This document shows positions 63,315 through 64,000 of a DNA stretch of 64,000 nucleotides, in pieces. This stretch comes from Entoloma clypeatum. Its lineage: Eukaryota; Basidiomycota; Agaricomycetes; Agaricales; Entolomataceae. Below the pieces are notes generated by a model. The model saw only the letters and a program-made list of their open reading frames with translations, ran no database searches and was not told the DNA's origin. The first letter of the stretch is position 1, and each line of letters begins with the position of its first letter. Position numbers and translations under genes: made by a program. The stretch is from NCBI GenBank assembly GCA_963565915.1, contig OY751488.1, forward strand, positions 4,402,001 through 4,466,000, read 5' to 3'.

Positions 63315-63823
63315 TGTTACGGCAATAGCCTACAATCGGTACAAGGTCCTTGTCACGTGGGTTCGTACTGTTTCCACACACAAGTCCCTCAGTAGGACGA
63401 CTTGGTCAAGATCAGCGAGTTCCTCAGAAGGATGACTCAGTTTGGGGTCTGGCAGAGCTAAGTCCTTGCAAGGCACTTAGTTGGAGAGTGTTTGAAGAAT
63501 AGACAAGTAAGCGTTGTATGCCTAGATCAAGCTAAGGACCTCTACTCTAAGGTTTATATGTTATCCTATGGCTATAAATAAGTAGGTGCTGCGCAGGAGC
63601 TAAATAGGCCATTGGTTAGTTAGATGTTTCAAGAGGGCTGTGGCATATGAGTCAGAGATAACAAGTGAAAATGTAGCTAAAAGGGGAATTGTCCGAGTCA
63701 TAGCACTGATAGAGGGGACATGTGTCCCAGGGTCATTGGAGTTAAGTGAAACGGGGTCGGATAGGAATCGAGGGTTGAAGGATCATGTGAAGGTGCATAG
63801 GAAGAGGGTGAAAAAGTGTAACA
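63315..63823 (-). repeat. LTR of an element extending off the right edge
   Basis: 509 bp with TGTTAC..GTAACA ends. On its right side the minus strand has a purine tract (AGATGGGGGGTAA), which marks it as the 3' LTR of a minus-strand element. A TATAAATA on the plus strand at about 63574 would argue for the other orientation, so orientation is moderately sure. Confidence 0.55.
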
Positions 63824-63864
63824 TTACCCCCCATCTATGCTTGAAGTCACCGGCTTAAATGTTT

Positions 63865-63999
63865 TCAAGTTGCCATGTTGTGCACAGCATCATTGTCAAA
63901 TTCGTATGGTTTGCCCTCGAGGTCTGCGTAGCCAGAGCCAAGACATTCATAGGTATAATGTCCAGGCGCCTTCTTCTTGCACTTCTTGCACAAATAGAT
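63865..63999 (-). CDS. Retroelement protein C-terminus with zinc knuckle (partial)
   Basis: 44 codons run in from beyond the window and stop at 63865. They include CKKCKKKAPGHYTYEC, a zinc-knuckle-like CX2CX6HX4C, then LEGKPYEFDNDAVHNMAT. It ends about 40 bp before the LTR. It may be the end of a Gag-only, non-autonomous element, since Gag would not normally be the last gene. The identification rests on the motif and position only. Confidence 0.4.
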   Translation of the reverse strand: MYLCKKCKKKAPGHYTYECLGSGYADLEGKPYEFDNDAVHNMAT

Positions 64000-64000
64000 T

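Noticed and set aside
1..64000. rRNA genes, operons, ribosome binding sites
   Set aside because: No rRNA-like sequence seen, and the window is eukaryotic, so bacterial features do not apply.

Overview
The window looks like nuclear DNA of a mushroom-forming basidiomycete (Agaricomycetes). The signs are spliceosomal introns of about 40-85 bp, an eL37 ribosomal protein gene with tiny exons, Tf1/sushi-type chromoviruses, Tad1-like LINEs, and a KDZ-class DNA transposase with a CxC2 cysteine cluster next to a TET/JBP-like dioxygenase. About 80% of the window is mobile DNA, much of it nested.

Layout. (1) 0-23 kb is a retrotransposon nest. It holds a copia gag fragment at the left edge, two LINE copies meeting tail to tail at 1.74 kb, and a long minus-strand LINE (1.7-8.0 kb) interrupted by a 1.86-kb rearranged chromovirus. 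An apparently intact copia element follows (8.7-14.5 kb), then a plus-strand LINE (14.8-22.6 kb) split by a full-length chromovirus (15.7-21.5 kb). (2) 23.6-47.9 kb is the remnant of a gene-rich KDZ element. Leftward genes are a TET/JBP-like dioxygenase and two related zinc-cluster/coiled-coil proteins. Rightward genes are a Ulp1-like protease, split by a second full chromovirus (31.6-38.1 kb), and the KDZ transposase. A leftward basic protein gene lies between them. A GGGCCCGACGGG-like motif recurs throughout, mostly in one orientation on the left and the other on the right. (3) 47.5-51.5 kb is a nested inverted-repeat structure with an intact Tc1-like transposon inside. (4) 53-60.5 kb is ordinary host DNA: two paralogous multi-pass membrane protein genes flank eL37 and a divergently transcribed NTF2-like-domain gene. 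(5) 60.5-64 kb is mostly non-coding, with a copia solo LTR and the edge of another LTR element.

How the parts interact. Insertions can be ordered by nesting, and four LTR-type insertions have matching 5-bp target duplications (ACCCC, ATCAT, TCGTC, TTTGA). Every LTR-to-LTR difference I could find in the two chromoviruses (7 sites) is a CpG transition. Premature stops in the LINEs, chromoviruses, KDZ transposase and a zinc-cluster gene are TGA codons where CGA is expected or seen in a sister copy. This points to decay by CpG methylation and deamination. The copia element (identical LTRs, open 1579-codon frame) and the Tc1 element escape it and look young. A TET/JBP-like gene, from a family that oxidises 5-methylcytosine, sits in DNA that carries the scar of methylation; that is the biological theme of the window.
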